A stretch of DNA of 64,000 nt from Notospermus geniculatus. Taxonomy: Eukaryota > Nemertea > Pilidiophora > Heteronemertea > Lineidae. How positions within the stretch are numbered: position 1 is the stretch's first letter; each line of letters begins with the position of its first letter. Location: NCBI GenBank assembly GCA_002633025.1, contig NMRB01000022.1, positions 5,822-69,821 of the forward strand. Direction: 5' to 3'. Below, piece by piece: positions 1 through 10,322 of the stretch. Below the pieces are notes generated by a model. That model was given only the letters and a program-made list of their open reading frames with translations, was not told the origin of the DNA and did no database searches. A program made the position numbers and the translations under genes.

Positions 1-19
1 CCCCCCCCCCCCCCCCCCC
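1..19. repeat. poly-C run at window edge
   Basis: Nineteen consecutive C bases open the window. Similar C runs sit at 4271-4283, right after the N gap at 13380, near 31719, 40844 and 61472. They are low-complexity tracts and probably a cause of assembly breaks. Confidence 0.9.
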
Positions 20-568
20 AGATAGGCGAGCCAGTTGGAGAGTGCTCCGGAAAAGAGAATTTGGCACTTAAGCCGAAGTGAAGTGCTTAATAATCGTTGT
101 TTGAGAGAAAAGATACTTTTATGAATATGTACGCTGCTCCTTAACAATTTAAGCAGCTGGTGGATTGTGGGATGAATATCAGATAAGGTTTAGTAGAACT
201 TGTCGTCAGCCCGGCATCTACGACGACAGCCATAATAATGTACTACAATAGGGTACTCAGGCAAACATACCTGAAATTAGCTTAGAATTGAACAGCTTTC
301 AAACTCCGGCTTATAGGAATTGATTCGATATTCTGACGCCGGACATTCGTCTGGTCAATATCCTGTCAATAGCCGTAATTACTGAATGGCCGAGAATAAG
401 TGTTGTCGATTACAATGATTCGTATTTAGGAGAAATTGACATGGGTATTTGTTGGCTCTTCAATTCGTGTCGGCAGCAGGGTAAGTAGTCTAAGGAGATT
501 TGATGAGCCGATAAGAAGGATGCAAATTTGACTCATTTATAGCTTTTTCAATTATTGCCGTCATGAAC

Positions 569-717
569 GGTTACAGTTTGGGTTGGAACTGGCACAATAG
601 TTACTGTTACAGCTACAGCAGTCGCAGTTACAGTTAGAGTTAGCTATACAGCTGTCAAAGTTAAAGTCTAGAGTTACAGCTCGGTCGCAGTTACAGCCAG
701 AGAGCTGTTGCAGCAGA
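569..717. repeat. degenerate GTTACAGC-type short tandem repeat
   Basis: Imperfect units of GTTACAG, GTTAGAG and GCAGTTACAG recur through this stretch. No coding frame is credible. The 500 bases before it contain nothing I recognise. Confidence 0.7.
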
Positions 718-737
718 TGTAGTGGTCACATGCAGAG

Positions 738-1020
738 GAGCCCTGATAGCCTGATAGCCGAGTGGTTATCAAAGGTCCAGGTGTAACGTTTTTCAGTGTG
801 GCCGTTTTTCTGTGTGATTCCCATTGTTCGGAACACACTGGGAAACGGACTCGCTGTTTCTCTGTGTGTCGTTCATTGTCAAGTCGCGGCTTATTCCGTC
901 AATCTGTTTAATGTCACACTGGCACACGGGCCTCACTGAAAAACGTTATACCTGGTTCGAATCCAGCCAGGGCCATACATGCCATATTATGGGATTAATC
1001 ATTCCTGGCTCTATTACAGT
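738..1020 (+). mobile_element. tRNA-derived SINE split by an fB insertion
   Basis: The left part carries an A-box-like GATAGCCGAGTGGTTATC and the right part a B-box GGTTCGAATCC at about 952-963, the two internal promoter boxes of a tRNA gene. They are separated by the fB element at 780-952. The tail after the B box (CCATATTATGGGATT, then ATCATTCCTGGCTCT) matches the tail of the SINE at 15031-15133. There is no intact cloverleaf and no acceptor stem, so it is a SINE and not a working tRNA gene. Confidence 0.7.
780..952. mobile_element. fB inverted-repeat element, copy 1
   Basis: The ends are GGTGTAACGTTTTTCAGTG and its complement CACTGAAAAACGTTATACC. The interior has the family block with GTCAAGTCGCGGCTTATTCCG. 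It has no coding capacity and is therefore non-autonomous. It is flanked by CCAGG on the left and CCTGG on the right. Confidence 0.8.
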
Positions 1021-1530
1021 ATTACTTAAACTCCCCCCATAGATTCGAACGGCTCCCCGTGTCACCAACGCTCCGAAACCGCTTCGCGTCATGCGATTCT
1101 CAGAAGATGACCAATAGGTGTCAGTAGTGCGTGTAAGAATTGGCACAAACTAGTTTTCTAGACCACTTGGATCGGAGCGAACAAAGCTGTAAGCTACAGC
1201 GGGAGTGCAACCACCAAGCAACAAGTCCACCATACGTCTAAACCAGTCCCACACATCTATCTCCGTATCGAACACCGAAAATCTATTTAACTGGCGAATC
1301 GATAGAAGTTCAATACTTATAAACCGACTTGACACTGAAGGTCTCGTAGTTGTGATTGATACGGTATCGATGATGATTGATTAGGCCAGAGGGGGTGTTC
1401 CTCTGATTGACTGGTGTACTCTGTTCGGGAAATGAACCTATGATCAACCAAGATACCCCACTCGGTCGTACTCGGTTGCACTCAAGTGCTCTGCTTTCAG
1501 GCATTAAAGCGAATAGCAATTATTTGTATT
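1021..1530. other. unassigned sequence
   Basis: No gene or repeat recognised. The short open frames here have no start context, domain or codon pattern that supports them. Confidence 0.5.
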
Positions 1531-1991
1531 TACCGTAGAGTCGGTTCTATAACATCAATGCATTATATGCCGAAGTCCCGGCCCAGTTCATTACTATGTC
1601 AGAGCCCGGTTTCCCGCCTGCATTGATCGACCAATGGCGCACAGGAGAAGGCCTGGTCAGTTTCTTGCGAATAAGACATGAGGTGGTGGGATATCACTAG
1701 GCCTATGAAGTCGGTCAAATGCCGCAGTATACAACTTGTATCAATAAAGAATGCACTCAAACTCCAAAGCTTTTGTCAACCACTGACAACAGAGCCGTGG
1801 AATTCTTGAATGCATGGTGAAATTGATCTCTATTCCATGAAACCACAATCCGTAACAGCGCCTAGTACTGACGGCCTATTCAAATCCCCGTCAGGAATGT
1901 CAGTCTTGACCAACATGTGACCAGTACGTAGTAAAATGGGCGTTGCTAATCTTGAATTTTGGATTGATGTTATAGAACCGACTCTACGGTA
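1531..1991. repeat. inverted repeat pair flanking 405 bp
   Basis: The left arm at 1531-1558 (begins TACCGTAGAGTCGG) is repeated in reverse complement at 1964-1991, directly before the 95-bp satellite. The arms are 28 bp and perfect. It may be a degraded inverted-repeat transposon. Confidence 0.7.
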
Positions 1992-2021
1992 TATCTTAAT
2001 GATTAACAGGTTTGTGTTTCT

Positions 2022-2770
2022 CAACCTTTTCGCTATTGAAGCCTTTAGGGTCGAAACACACCCAAATTTGAAGTAGGTAAGCCGAGAAATATACTGGTAG
2101 ATAAAGTATTCTTCACAATCCTTTTCGCTACTGAAGCCTTTAGGGTCGAAACACACCCAAATTTGAAGTAGGTAAGCCGAGAAATATACTGGTAGATAAA
2201 AGTATTATTCACAATCCTTTTCGCTACTGAAGCCTTTAGGGTCCAAACACACCCAAATTTGAAATAGGTAAGCCGAGAAATATACTGGTAGATAAAGTAT
2301 TCTTCACAATCCTTTTCGCTACTGAAGCCTTTAGGGTCCAAACACACCCAAATTTGAAGTAGGTAAGCCGAGAAATATACTGGTAGATAAAGTATTCTTC
2401 ACAATCCTTTTCGCTACTGAAGCCTTTAGGGTCCAAACACACCCAAATTTGAAGTAGGTAAGCCGAGAAATATACTGGTAGATAAAGTATTCTTCACAAT
2501 CCTTTTCGCTACTGAAGCCTTTAGGGTCCAAACACACCCAAATTTGAAGTAGGTAAGCCGAGAAATATACTGGTAGATAAAGTATTCTTCACAATCCTTT
2601 TCGCTACTGAAGCCTTTAGGGTCCAAACACACCCAAATTTAAAGTAGGTAAGCCGAGAAATATACTGGTAGATAAAGTATTCTTCACAATCCTTTTCGCT
2701 ACTGAAGCCTTTAGGGTCCAAACACACCCAAATTTGAAATAGGTAAGCCGAGAAATATACTGGTAGATAA
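2022..2770. repeat. 95-bp tandem satellite, about 8 copies
   Basis: The unit includes CGCTACTGAAGCCTTTAGGG, ACACACCCAAATTTGAAGTA and GCCGAGAAATATACTGG. Units recur every 95 bp with very few differences; the first, leftmost unit is the most divergent, and one unit is a base longer. Because 95 is not a multiple of three, the repeated 68-codon open frames on the minus strand are a by-product of the array and not genes. Confidence 0.95.
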
Positions 2771-2811
2771 TAATCCTTTGGGAGCATCGAAGTTACTGGT
2801 ACAGCTATTAC

Positions 2812-2979
2812 CAATAGGAATATTATTGACCGATAGGTGTCACTACGGCCCAATTCAATGCATGTAGCGGACCCAGTCATTATTGATCGAGCAGCAATCA
2901 CGTAGATTTTCCTGTACATTGGCCCGCTAGAACTTTGCTGCCATCTGTTGGCAATATGCGCGGCTGACTGCTCCTATTC
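2812..2979 (+). mobile_element. fA inverted-repeat element, copy 1
   Basis: fA elements have ends of the form AATAGGAGC(A/T)GTCAG and carry conserved blocks TAGGTGTCACTACGG, CCAATTCAATGC and TTTGCTGCCATCTGTTGGC. This copy follows the satellite directly. It is non-coding and has about 8 relatives in the window. Confidence 0.8.
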
Positions 2980-3196
2980 TTCCCAATGCACAACTGATGA
3001 TATAAACAACCAACGATAAAAAGCAGTGTACATGTACATGTGTCTCCACTCGTGATCAGAGTGGGAGTATGGTTGGTCGAAGCAATAGCTATAATTTACG
3101 CAACAGTACTTGCAAGTGCAACACTTTGAAGCTCTTACTTTAAACAATCATCATCCCGCTGGTGCAGCTGGTGATATCTCCGCATTATAATATAGC

Positions 3197-3356
3197 TTTG
3201 TCAGTCAGTTGACCAATAGGTGTCACTACGGTCCAATTCAATGCCAACAGACCATTCATGGTTGATTGAGCACAAATTAAGAGAATTTTCTCTTGTATCG
3301 GTCCGCCAGAAATTTGCTCCCATCTTTTGGCTAAGCGCGGCTGACTGCGCCTATTG
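3197..3356 (+). mobile_element. fA element, copy 2
   Basis: It shares TTGACCAATAGGTGTCACTACGG, CCAATTCAATGC and the right end GCGCGGCTGACTGCGCCTATT with the other fA copies. The left end GTCAGTCAGTTGACC is slightly eroded. Confidence 0.8.
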
Positions 3357-3576
3357 CAGGGCAGATTTCGTGGAATAGTCGTTCACGATTTTCGCCGATG
3401 GACGGACAGTAAGAACGGCAAATAATCACGTCATGCGTTTAAAATTGGGCCGCCCTGGTGGCAACCCTCAAAAGACTAAACCTGGCCCTACTTACATGTA
3501 CAATGACTGTATCGTCTGCTATTATGAGATAATCTTACCTGAAACGAGAGAAGAATGTATCGATGTTAGTTTACTA

Positions 3577-3711
3577 AAGAAAGAGAGAGCACAAAAGTCG
3601 ACACACAAAATGTATATAGGAAGTCAACTTCCAAAATTTCGCAAATTTTCGACCCCAACCGGGGTCTTCCTCAGGCACTTACTGAAAAGTTTCTTACTGA
3701 AAAGTGCCTGA
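3577..3711 (-). mobile_element. short retroelement insertion, probably Penelope-like
   Basis: A 135-bp insertion lies between two identical 16-bp copies of CGATGTTAGTTTACTA (3561-3576 and 3712-3727), a clean target-site duplication. On the minus strand it contains CCTGAGGAAGACCCC, GGTT, GGGGTCGAAA: a GC-rich stem between CTGAGGA and GAAA. That layout resembles the hammerhead-like ends known from Penelope-like retroelements. One extra A precedes the stem compared with a canonical hammerhead core, so activity is doubtful. The assignment to Penelope is inference; the insertion itself is visible. Confidence 0.6.
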
Positions 3712-4047
3712 CGATGTTAGTTTACTAGTTGAGCTTGATGACATAAGACAAGGAGGGGCTAATCTTTCCCGACAGTAATGAGACCCAAATTAATATGGCA
3801 AGTATGGCAAGTGGAGTCACCATACCTGCTGGATCCCTAATCGGACAATCTCAGCTGAATTGCCCAGTTCTGGGCCGACCACACAGAAAGTCCGATAGTG
3901 CTACCGGCGCCTATCGGCAGTTACACGTATAGTTATAACGCATTTTCCCATTAAATAAACCGCCGATAGGCACCGAAAGCAATATCAGACTTTCTGTGCG
4001 GTCGACCCTGGCCGTAAGCGTTGAGGTCGACGAATCTTGCACTCCTG

Positions 4048-4182
4048 AACAGGAGCTGTCAGTCACTGCAGTTGACCAATAGGTGTCACTACGCCCCAAT
4101 TCAATACTTTGCAGACCCTGAGCACCAATCAGAAGAAGTTTTGCTGCCGTCTTTTTGCAGAAAGCGCGGCTTACTCCTATTG
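4048..4182 (+). mobile_element. fA element, copy 3 (internally shortened)
   Basis: It runs from AACAGGAGCTGTCAG to GCGCGGCTTACTCCTATTG. The family blocks GACCAATAGGTGTCACTACG and CCAATTCAATAC are present, but the middle is shorter than in copies 1 and 2. Confidence 0.75.
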
Positions 4183-4841
4183 ACATTGAACAGGTTTTTT
4201 CGTCCTAGAAAGTCCACAGTGCACATTCTAGGCTGCAAAAGTACGACTGCGAAAAAATATCGTTCAACATACCCCCCCCCCCCCGATTTTTTTCTTTTCG
4301 CATTTGAGTGCAGACTGATATCGAACGTCATCATGATCAACTTTTGAGATAGAATCACACTCAGATCTACACTTATAACACGATACATTTCAATCATTAA
4401 CATGTAATTACTCAAAATAATCACTAAGTTGAGATTTTAGAAAATAATCGTCGCCCGAGGTTCTTGAACTCTCATTACAAAATACTCCTGCGCGTTTTTA
4501 TGATATACGAATCTCAAATTGTAAAGGCGAAAAGTCATATCAGTTTCGCTTGTGAAGTGAATTGCACAGTCGGATAATAGATATTTCAAATTCTACTAAT
4601 ACTGGTGGGTGAGAATGTGCATGGCCTATGTGCAAAACATACCCGGTCGACGACCTACCACCATTTTGGTTTCTACGAAGATTTTGTGCATGCGCATTTA
4701 TCTGGTGGGCAAACCAACGCATATGATTGGTGGGGGGATACGAATTTGCCCACCAGCTGTAACTGCGCATGTGCAGTTTGCAAGAAATCCAAGATGACGG
4801 GGCCGTCGAAACGATGAATACTTTATGCTATTGAGCACAAA

Positions 4842-4996
4842 TGTGACATCTGCCAGTGTTTTCCCGTATTGGTTTGGAAACGCTGGCAGATACATCTACA
4901 ATTTTCTCTGTTTCCCCTATTTTCAAGTCACTGCCTATTCCGCCAGACAAGAAGGGGAACACTCACAGATGGGGAACATTCAAAAACGTTACACCG
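4842..4996 (-). mobile_element. fB element, copy 3, reverse orientation
   Basis: It starts with the CATCTGCCAGTG end variant and finishes with AACGTTACACCGG. The inner block (TTCCCCTATT, then AAGTCACTGCCTATTCCG) matches the other fB members. Confidence 0.75.
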
Positions 4997-5065
4997 GTAC
5001 ATGAATAGAAAGGTTTAGAGTTATATCCTATAATTTACACGTATATCGACACGTGCCTCCTTTAT

Positions 5066-5196
5066 TAGGGAGTTTTCGCAAAGCCTCCGAAACGCCAACG
5101 CGAACGCCAAAACCACTGTTCGATGCCACGAAGAGAGCACCGAACAAAAGGATAGACGTTCGCGTTGGCGTTTAGGGGGCTTTGCGAAAATTCTAA
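5066..5196. mobile_element. foldback element with GGGAG/TTTCGCAAAGCC ends
   Basis: TAGGGAGTTTTCGCAAAGCC on the left is mirrored by GGCTTTGCGAAAATTCTAATA on the right. Inner GCCAACGCGAACG and CGTTCGCGTTGGC extend the arms. It is a compact non-coding hairpin element, probably related at its ends to fG. Confidence 0.75.
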
Positions 5197-5534
5197 TACT
5201 TTCTACTAACAGTACGCATTGCTTCCTCATTACGGAAGACGATTAGCGATTTCACAGCACGACATGTCGATTGTATCTCGGAACAACAGGGAGCGTCTGC
5301 TTGGTTGTGACCAATCGATCAAGACCTAACACTCACAACATCAACATGACAATCCCCTAAACTGATAAATTCGACTTTTGCGTGTGGAGGAGAGTTTGAA
5401 CCATCCAATTTGCATCATTGCCTACTTAACGTAGTGATTACGTTGGGGTTGGTTGCGTTTTTTTCTCTTGACGATTTTGAACAATCGGAGGGCGTCGTCA
5501 AAATCAAAGAAATCACAGAGGAACGGCGGAAACC

Positions 5535-5711
5535 GATGTAATGTTTTTCAGTGAGGCCACTTTTTCTGTGTGCCTCCCATTGTTTGGAACACACTGGGAA
5601 ACAGACTCACTGTTTCTCTGTGTGTTGCTCATTGTCAAGTCGCGGTTTATTCCGTCAATCTATTGTAATGTCACACTGGCACATTGCCACACTGAAAAAA
5701 AACGTTACACC
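5535..5711 (+). mobile_element. fB element, copy 2
   Basis: It closely parallels copy 1, with the same TTTTTCTGTGTG, GGAACACACTGGGAAAC and TTGTCAAGTCGCGG blocks and the right end CACTGAAAAAAAACGTTACACC. It is non-coding. Confidence 0.85.
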
Positions 5712-7176
5712 GCTCCACCCACGGAACAACGCCAAATGCCGTCCGTTATTCACTGTTGTGGAAAAAAGAGGGTCACAGAAGAAGTTGAATACCTTGCGGC
5801 TTGGTCGGTAATGCGTTGGCCGTCGACCGGGGTTCCATTGTAATATAATACTAATTAATCCACAGGCCCTGGAAAAACTAGCATATCTGGTCGAGCCGTG
5901 GATGGAGCAACTGGTCCGGAATGGATTATCAAAGCTTTGTAGCGTGTATCCTTGATCACATGTTCACTAGGTCATTAGTAAGATAGACGACGGGTGTTTG
6001 ATGTAAAAAGCTGCTTTGATCAAATGGCTGTAGATTTTAGTTGGCGCCATTAGCTATATAGATGGCTTAACCCTCATTTGACGAGATCGAACCTGTATTG
6101 GGTATACATGTACCTCATTGTTTTATTGGGACATTTTCTCGAGAACCGCTGATTTTGACCTATAAATAGATTTTGACCTATATATGGAAGAATGGTGAAG
6201 TGTTAAGTGAATCTCGCGAACGAGACAATCGGCGAGATCTCGCTCATTAGACTGGTACCCAGTCCTAACTACGTTACATCGGACTTTTGCATAATGTTAG
6301 GACCGGGCGTGCCTATCGCGTTCATGAATCTGGTTGGCCCGTGCTGGCGCAGGTGGTACAGGAACTATGTTGATAGCTTTTCTATTTTTAACCCCTTCGC
6401 GATTTGGTACGTCACCTGTGTTGAGAATTATTTACATAACTGACATAAAATTTACATAGAATTCCTCCAAAAATGGCGGCCAATACTGGTCCTACCAAAC
6501 AAGCTACGTCCGACTGCAGGGCGCAGGTTGGTAGGATCAAGTCCCAGTCTACCTCATTCTCCGGAATTCCGACTCCGGAAATCACCGACAATCCCCGAAG
6601 CTGTAGATTCACTTCAAACCAGACAAATTTCGAGTCAAGTTCTTATAACGTGAGGAACTGCACACCGGACACTATCTCGCCGATTTACACGGTAATTTCC
6701 CGATGTCGAAAATAATCTAGGCGATTCTCAGCAGACAAAGCATCCAATAGCTGCTCATTTCGCCGGCGGATATGTGGACTTCCTGGTCCCCTACTGCCTA
6801 CCTCCACAGACAGACATCAGAGGCATGGAATACGGTGAACAGTAGGACAAGGAAATAAGACGATACATTGTGAATCATTTTAGTTCTATCTTGGTAACGA
6901 TGTTATTGTTTCGAGTTACGGAGAAAGAATGGTAGAAATCTATCAGTAGGTGCTCATCGCTAATCCAATAGTTTAGGGACGGTGATGATATTGCATATAG
7001 CAAGGGAAAAGAAAAGCAGTCCTTCCCTAACTGATACAGAAAAGAAGGGGATTGGGTAAGAAGTATTTCGTAAGGTCAAAAGAGTACGTTGAGTGTACGT
7101 ATTGTACATCGTATGTGTATTGGCCGTTGATGCCCGCAAATAAAGACGTTACAAGACAAAGACGTTGTATTGTTCG
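5712..7176. other. unassigned sequence
   Basis: No gene recognised. It contains ordinary mixed sequence with several in-frame stops in all frames. The longest frames show no domain. Confidence 0.5.
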
Positions 7177-7333
7177 GGGCCCGGTTGCAAGAAACTCACG
7201 ACAGCGCTATCTTGGTGTTAGCGCTAACTTGATGTTAAATGACGTAAAAGAACAATGGATTTTTACGTCATCTAACATGAAGATAGCGCTAACACCAAGA
7301 TAGCGCTGTCCTGAGTTTCGTGCAACCGGGCCC
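7177..7333. mobile_element. long-armed foldback element
   Basis: GGGCCCGGTTGCAAGAAACTC on the left is matched by GAGTTTCGTGCAACCGGGCCC on the right, and the arms continue through CAGCGCTATCTTGGTGTTAG. About 55 bp pair on each side of an AT-richer centre. It is non-coding. Confidence 0.85.
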
Positions 7334-7339
7334 TGATGT

Positions 7340-7672
7340 GAGCTCCAGTCGTAGCCGAGAAAGGCGTTCAGCGGCGCTGCAGTCGTCAGGATGATCTCAA
7401 GTCGTAGCCGAGAAAGGCCGTTCGGCGGCGCTGTAATCTTGGAACGATCTAAAATCGTAGCCGAGAAAGACGTTGGGCGACCTGCAGTCGTCAGGATGAT
7501 CTCGAGTCGTAGCCAAGAAAGACGCTGGGCGGCGCTGTAGCCGTCAGGATGACCTCGAGTCGTAGCCGAGGAAGACATTGGGCGGGGCTGCAGTCGTGAG
7601 GATGACCTCGAGTCGTAGCCGAGAAAGACGTTGGGCAGCGCTGCAGTCGTAAGATGATCTTGAGTCGTAGGT
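7340..7672. repeat. about 53-bp minisatellite, 6-7 copies
   Basis: AGTCGTAGCCGAGAAAG recurs at roughly 7347, 7400, 7453, 7505, 7558, 7611 and 7662, each followed by GGGCGGCGCTGCAGTCGTC-like sequence. It begins directly after the foldback at 7177-7333. Confidence 0.9.
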
Positions 7673-8559
7673 GATACACGTTACAAAATACGCGGAGTTT
7701 GCATGTTTTGATCCGCTGTGACTCCACATCATCTTTACGGTTGTTTTTTGGGACCAGCCTGAACTCAGCGTCACACGATTCTATGTAGACATACATAGGT
7801 TGGATATCTCCATGGCAAAAACGAGCATTATTAGATATATAAATTTCCCTACGGCATGAAGATTTGCCTTGTTGTTGGAAGAAGATGCAATGTTGACTCT
7901 GTGGTGGAAAATAAGCCACGATGTTATTTTTATCACCGAGAGGCCGCATAGCATACCGGAACGTGGTTTTAGTGATGTAAACACGGAAAAAACGTCAGTG
8001 AAACGTGACATGGGTAGCCAATGAGAGGACACGGAGAACTTTTCTTCCTTTGGTCATTTAGAACACAGGCCGCAGAAACTGCAGAAGAAACAGTTTTTCA
8101 CATTGCGTCTGTCGTCTACAGTTATTGCCGCTGTAAACGGTCAAATGTTTTATACGATTTTTTGGAAATTCAGAATTTATAGACCCCACATGTAAGCCAA
8201 CCTCGTTCCCAGGGCTTAACGTTGGCACTTGCCGCTGACCTGATCATCATTGACCATCGCACACTGGAGAGGCGACACTCCCAGTTGTTCTAACAATACC
8301 GATACAGAATGATCACTACAGGTAGCTCGTCTGGCGTGACAGGAAAAGTTGTCCCAAGGGAAAGGTGTCTGAAAATAATCATCTCAGTTCAAATATCAGT
8401 CAGAGGTCGCGTGAACTTTATTCCGTCGTCGATAAACAGGACATTTTCCCTTGGGTAATCTCCCCTTGCACAACCCGGACGGATAACCCGTCCGGTTGGC
8501 AGCAGCCGTGGTGCATTTCATTTTACCAACCAACAAAGTGCACTTTTGTGAGCTTCAAT
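7673..8559. other. unassigned sequence
   Basis: No gene or clear repeat. A short inverted pair CCCAAGGGAAA / TTTCCCTTGGG occurs at about 8353 and 8446. Confidence 0.5.
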
Positions 8560-8730
8560 GGGAGCAGTCAGCCGCGCATATTGCCAACAGATGGCAGCAA
8601 AGTTCTAGCGGACCAATGTGCAGGAAAATCTACGTGATTGCTGCTCGATCGATAATGACTGGGTCCGGTCTATGCATTGAATTGGGCCGTAGTGACACCT
8701 ATCGGTCAACTCGCTGCCAGCTCCTATTCC
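8560..8730 (-). mobile_element. fA element, copy 4, reverse orientation
   Basis: It runs from GGGAGCAGTCAGCCGCGC to GCTGCCAGCTCCTATTCC and carries the complement of the family blocks, including GCCAACAGATGGCAGCAAAG. The two ends pair as a terminal inverted repeat. Confidence 0.85.
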
Positions 8731-9044
8731 CTTTGAATTGATACGTGGTCAGTCGTGTCGTGGTCTCATACAGAGCCGTGCTTCTTTCGAAGCTATCATC
8801 ACGCCAGCATGGAATAACATTGAGAAAAAATTCTCGGATATTCCACGCCAGCATGTAGCAATTTCCTCCAGCATTATTGCTCACTGAATATGCACTTAGC
8901 CAAACAGGAAAAAACCTACCGGTGGTTGAGCGGTTGGATGTGATACCTCGATCTGGCTTCAGGGACATCTAGTGACAAAAGCGAGGTTACGGCTCGCCCA
9001 AAGAACGACAAGAACAGCGAAAATGAAATGAGGTGATGTTCTCT
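8731..9044. other. unassigned sequence
   Basis: No feature recognised. Confidence 0.4.
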
Positions 9045-9122
9045 GTCATCCTCCAAGCAGGGTCGAACACGCTCCGGATTTCCCAAAACGCATGCGTGTG
9101 TATCCCAGAATCCTTCGCGTGT
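9045..9122 (+). repeat. fH dispersed repeat, copy 1
   Basis: This 78-bp stretch (begins GTCATCCTCCAAGCAGGG) is the reverse complement of 57610-57687 with near identity. It includes CCCAAAACGCATGCGTGTGT. Confidence 0.85.
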
Positions 9123-10322
9123 ATCTTACCCTGCCAGAATTGGCTTCCATCTCGGTTTGTTCAGCCGACTTCGGCTGGCTAGGCCGCTGCTTTGAACGTA
9201 ACAATTTTACTCCCCAAAACTACTTTATCTACCAAATATTGCTAGTTTTCGTCCCTTTTACGAACAGTCACTAAATGTGACAGTAGTCTAGTTGTTTGTC
9301 AGGAACTATTTCTTCTACTTGCGATGATCACGCTGAATGTGTACTCAGGTTTGTTTCTTAGCAACCATCATGGCGGACGCCGCTGATGAAATATAAAAAT
9401 ACGACTTAAAATACGTTCCCCATAGTCTGTGGGAAGGGATAACATCACATCATGATTCTTGTGCGATCAGAGATGATGAAATGTTCCCATCTGTACACTC
9501 TTTTAATTTAAAATTACAACCTGGCCCATATTCTGAGACAGTTTCAGAAAAGACTTGCTCAACAGAGTGTCTCGGCAACAGCCGCCATTTTGACCACAAC
9601 CTGGAAAGTAGGACGCTCGTCACCTACGTACCGTACATGTATGATTACTGCCCTGGGCTCTATGACGTCATCAATATGGAAGTGAGTTCTGGCTGAGATA
9701 AATCTTTGATTGTCGCTGTTGGAGGTTGGTTCTCTGTATTAGATTAGTCACCGAATCGAACTCGGGTGAGGGTATTTCGGTACTTGGGGGTCGGTTAACA
9801 AAACGCTTTTGTATCTTTTTGAGTCGCTGACAAGGCGATTGGCAAAGAGTAACTGCGGGGGTTGGGTCTCGGCGATGTGGAGGATGAAGTTGATTCATAA
9901 AACCCTTAATCCTCAGAATGACATGGTGTCGCCATCGATCAACATCACACCTGTTGCAAAGATGTGGGATTTAGTATCGTTTTTGAGTCGCTGACAAGGT
10001 GATACTAAGCTTAATCCTCGAAATAATCATTGGATAAAACCGAAATGTTACAATAAGTTGACATTTACACGATGCTATTGACATTCAAAAATATACACAC
10101 GAGGTTGCACGTCGGTTTTTACCGGTTCGAATTTCACCTCTCAAAATTCTGGAGTTTTGAAGTGAATGGGTTTGCTGATAAGGTGTCGTCAAATTCAAAT
10201 ACCAAAAAGGTTAAGTGAAAAACGTGGGCTTTGGTGGCGAAATACAGGACCGTATTCTAGAAGCTTTCTTAACTCTAAGGTTTACCTTCAGCTATTGTTT
10301 GCAGGGCAGAATACAAAAGTGT
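9123..10322. other. unassigned sequence with a short dispersed motif
   Basis: No gene recognised. The phrase TTTGAGTCGCTGACAAGG occurs twice (about 9817 and 9982), which suggests two fragments of one old repeat. Confidence 0.45.

Noticed and set aside
2045-2919. Repeated 68-residue frames on the minus strand
   Set aside because: They are frames through the 95-bp satellite. The unit length is not a multiple of three, so no continuous repeat protein exists.
7340-7672. CRISPR-like array of regularly spaced repeats
   Set aside because: The units are contiguous tandem copies without unique spacers, and the DNA is eukaryotic.
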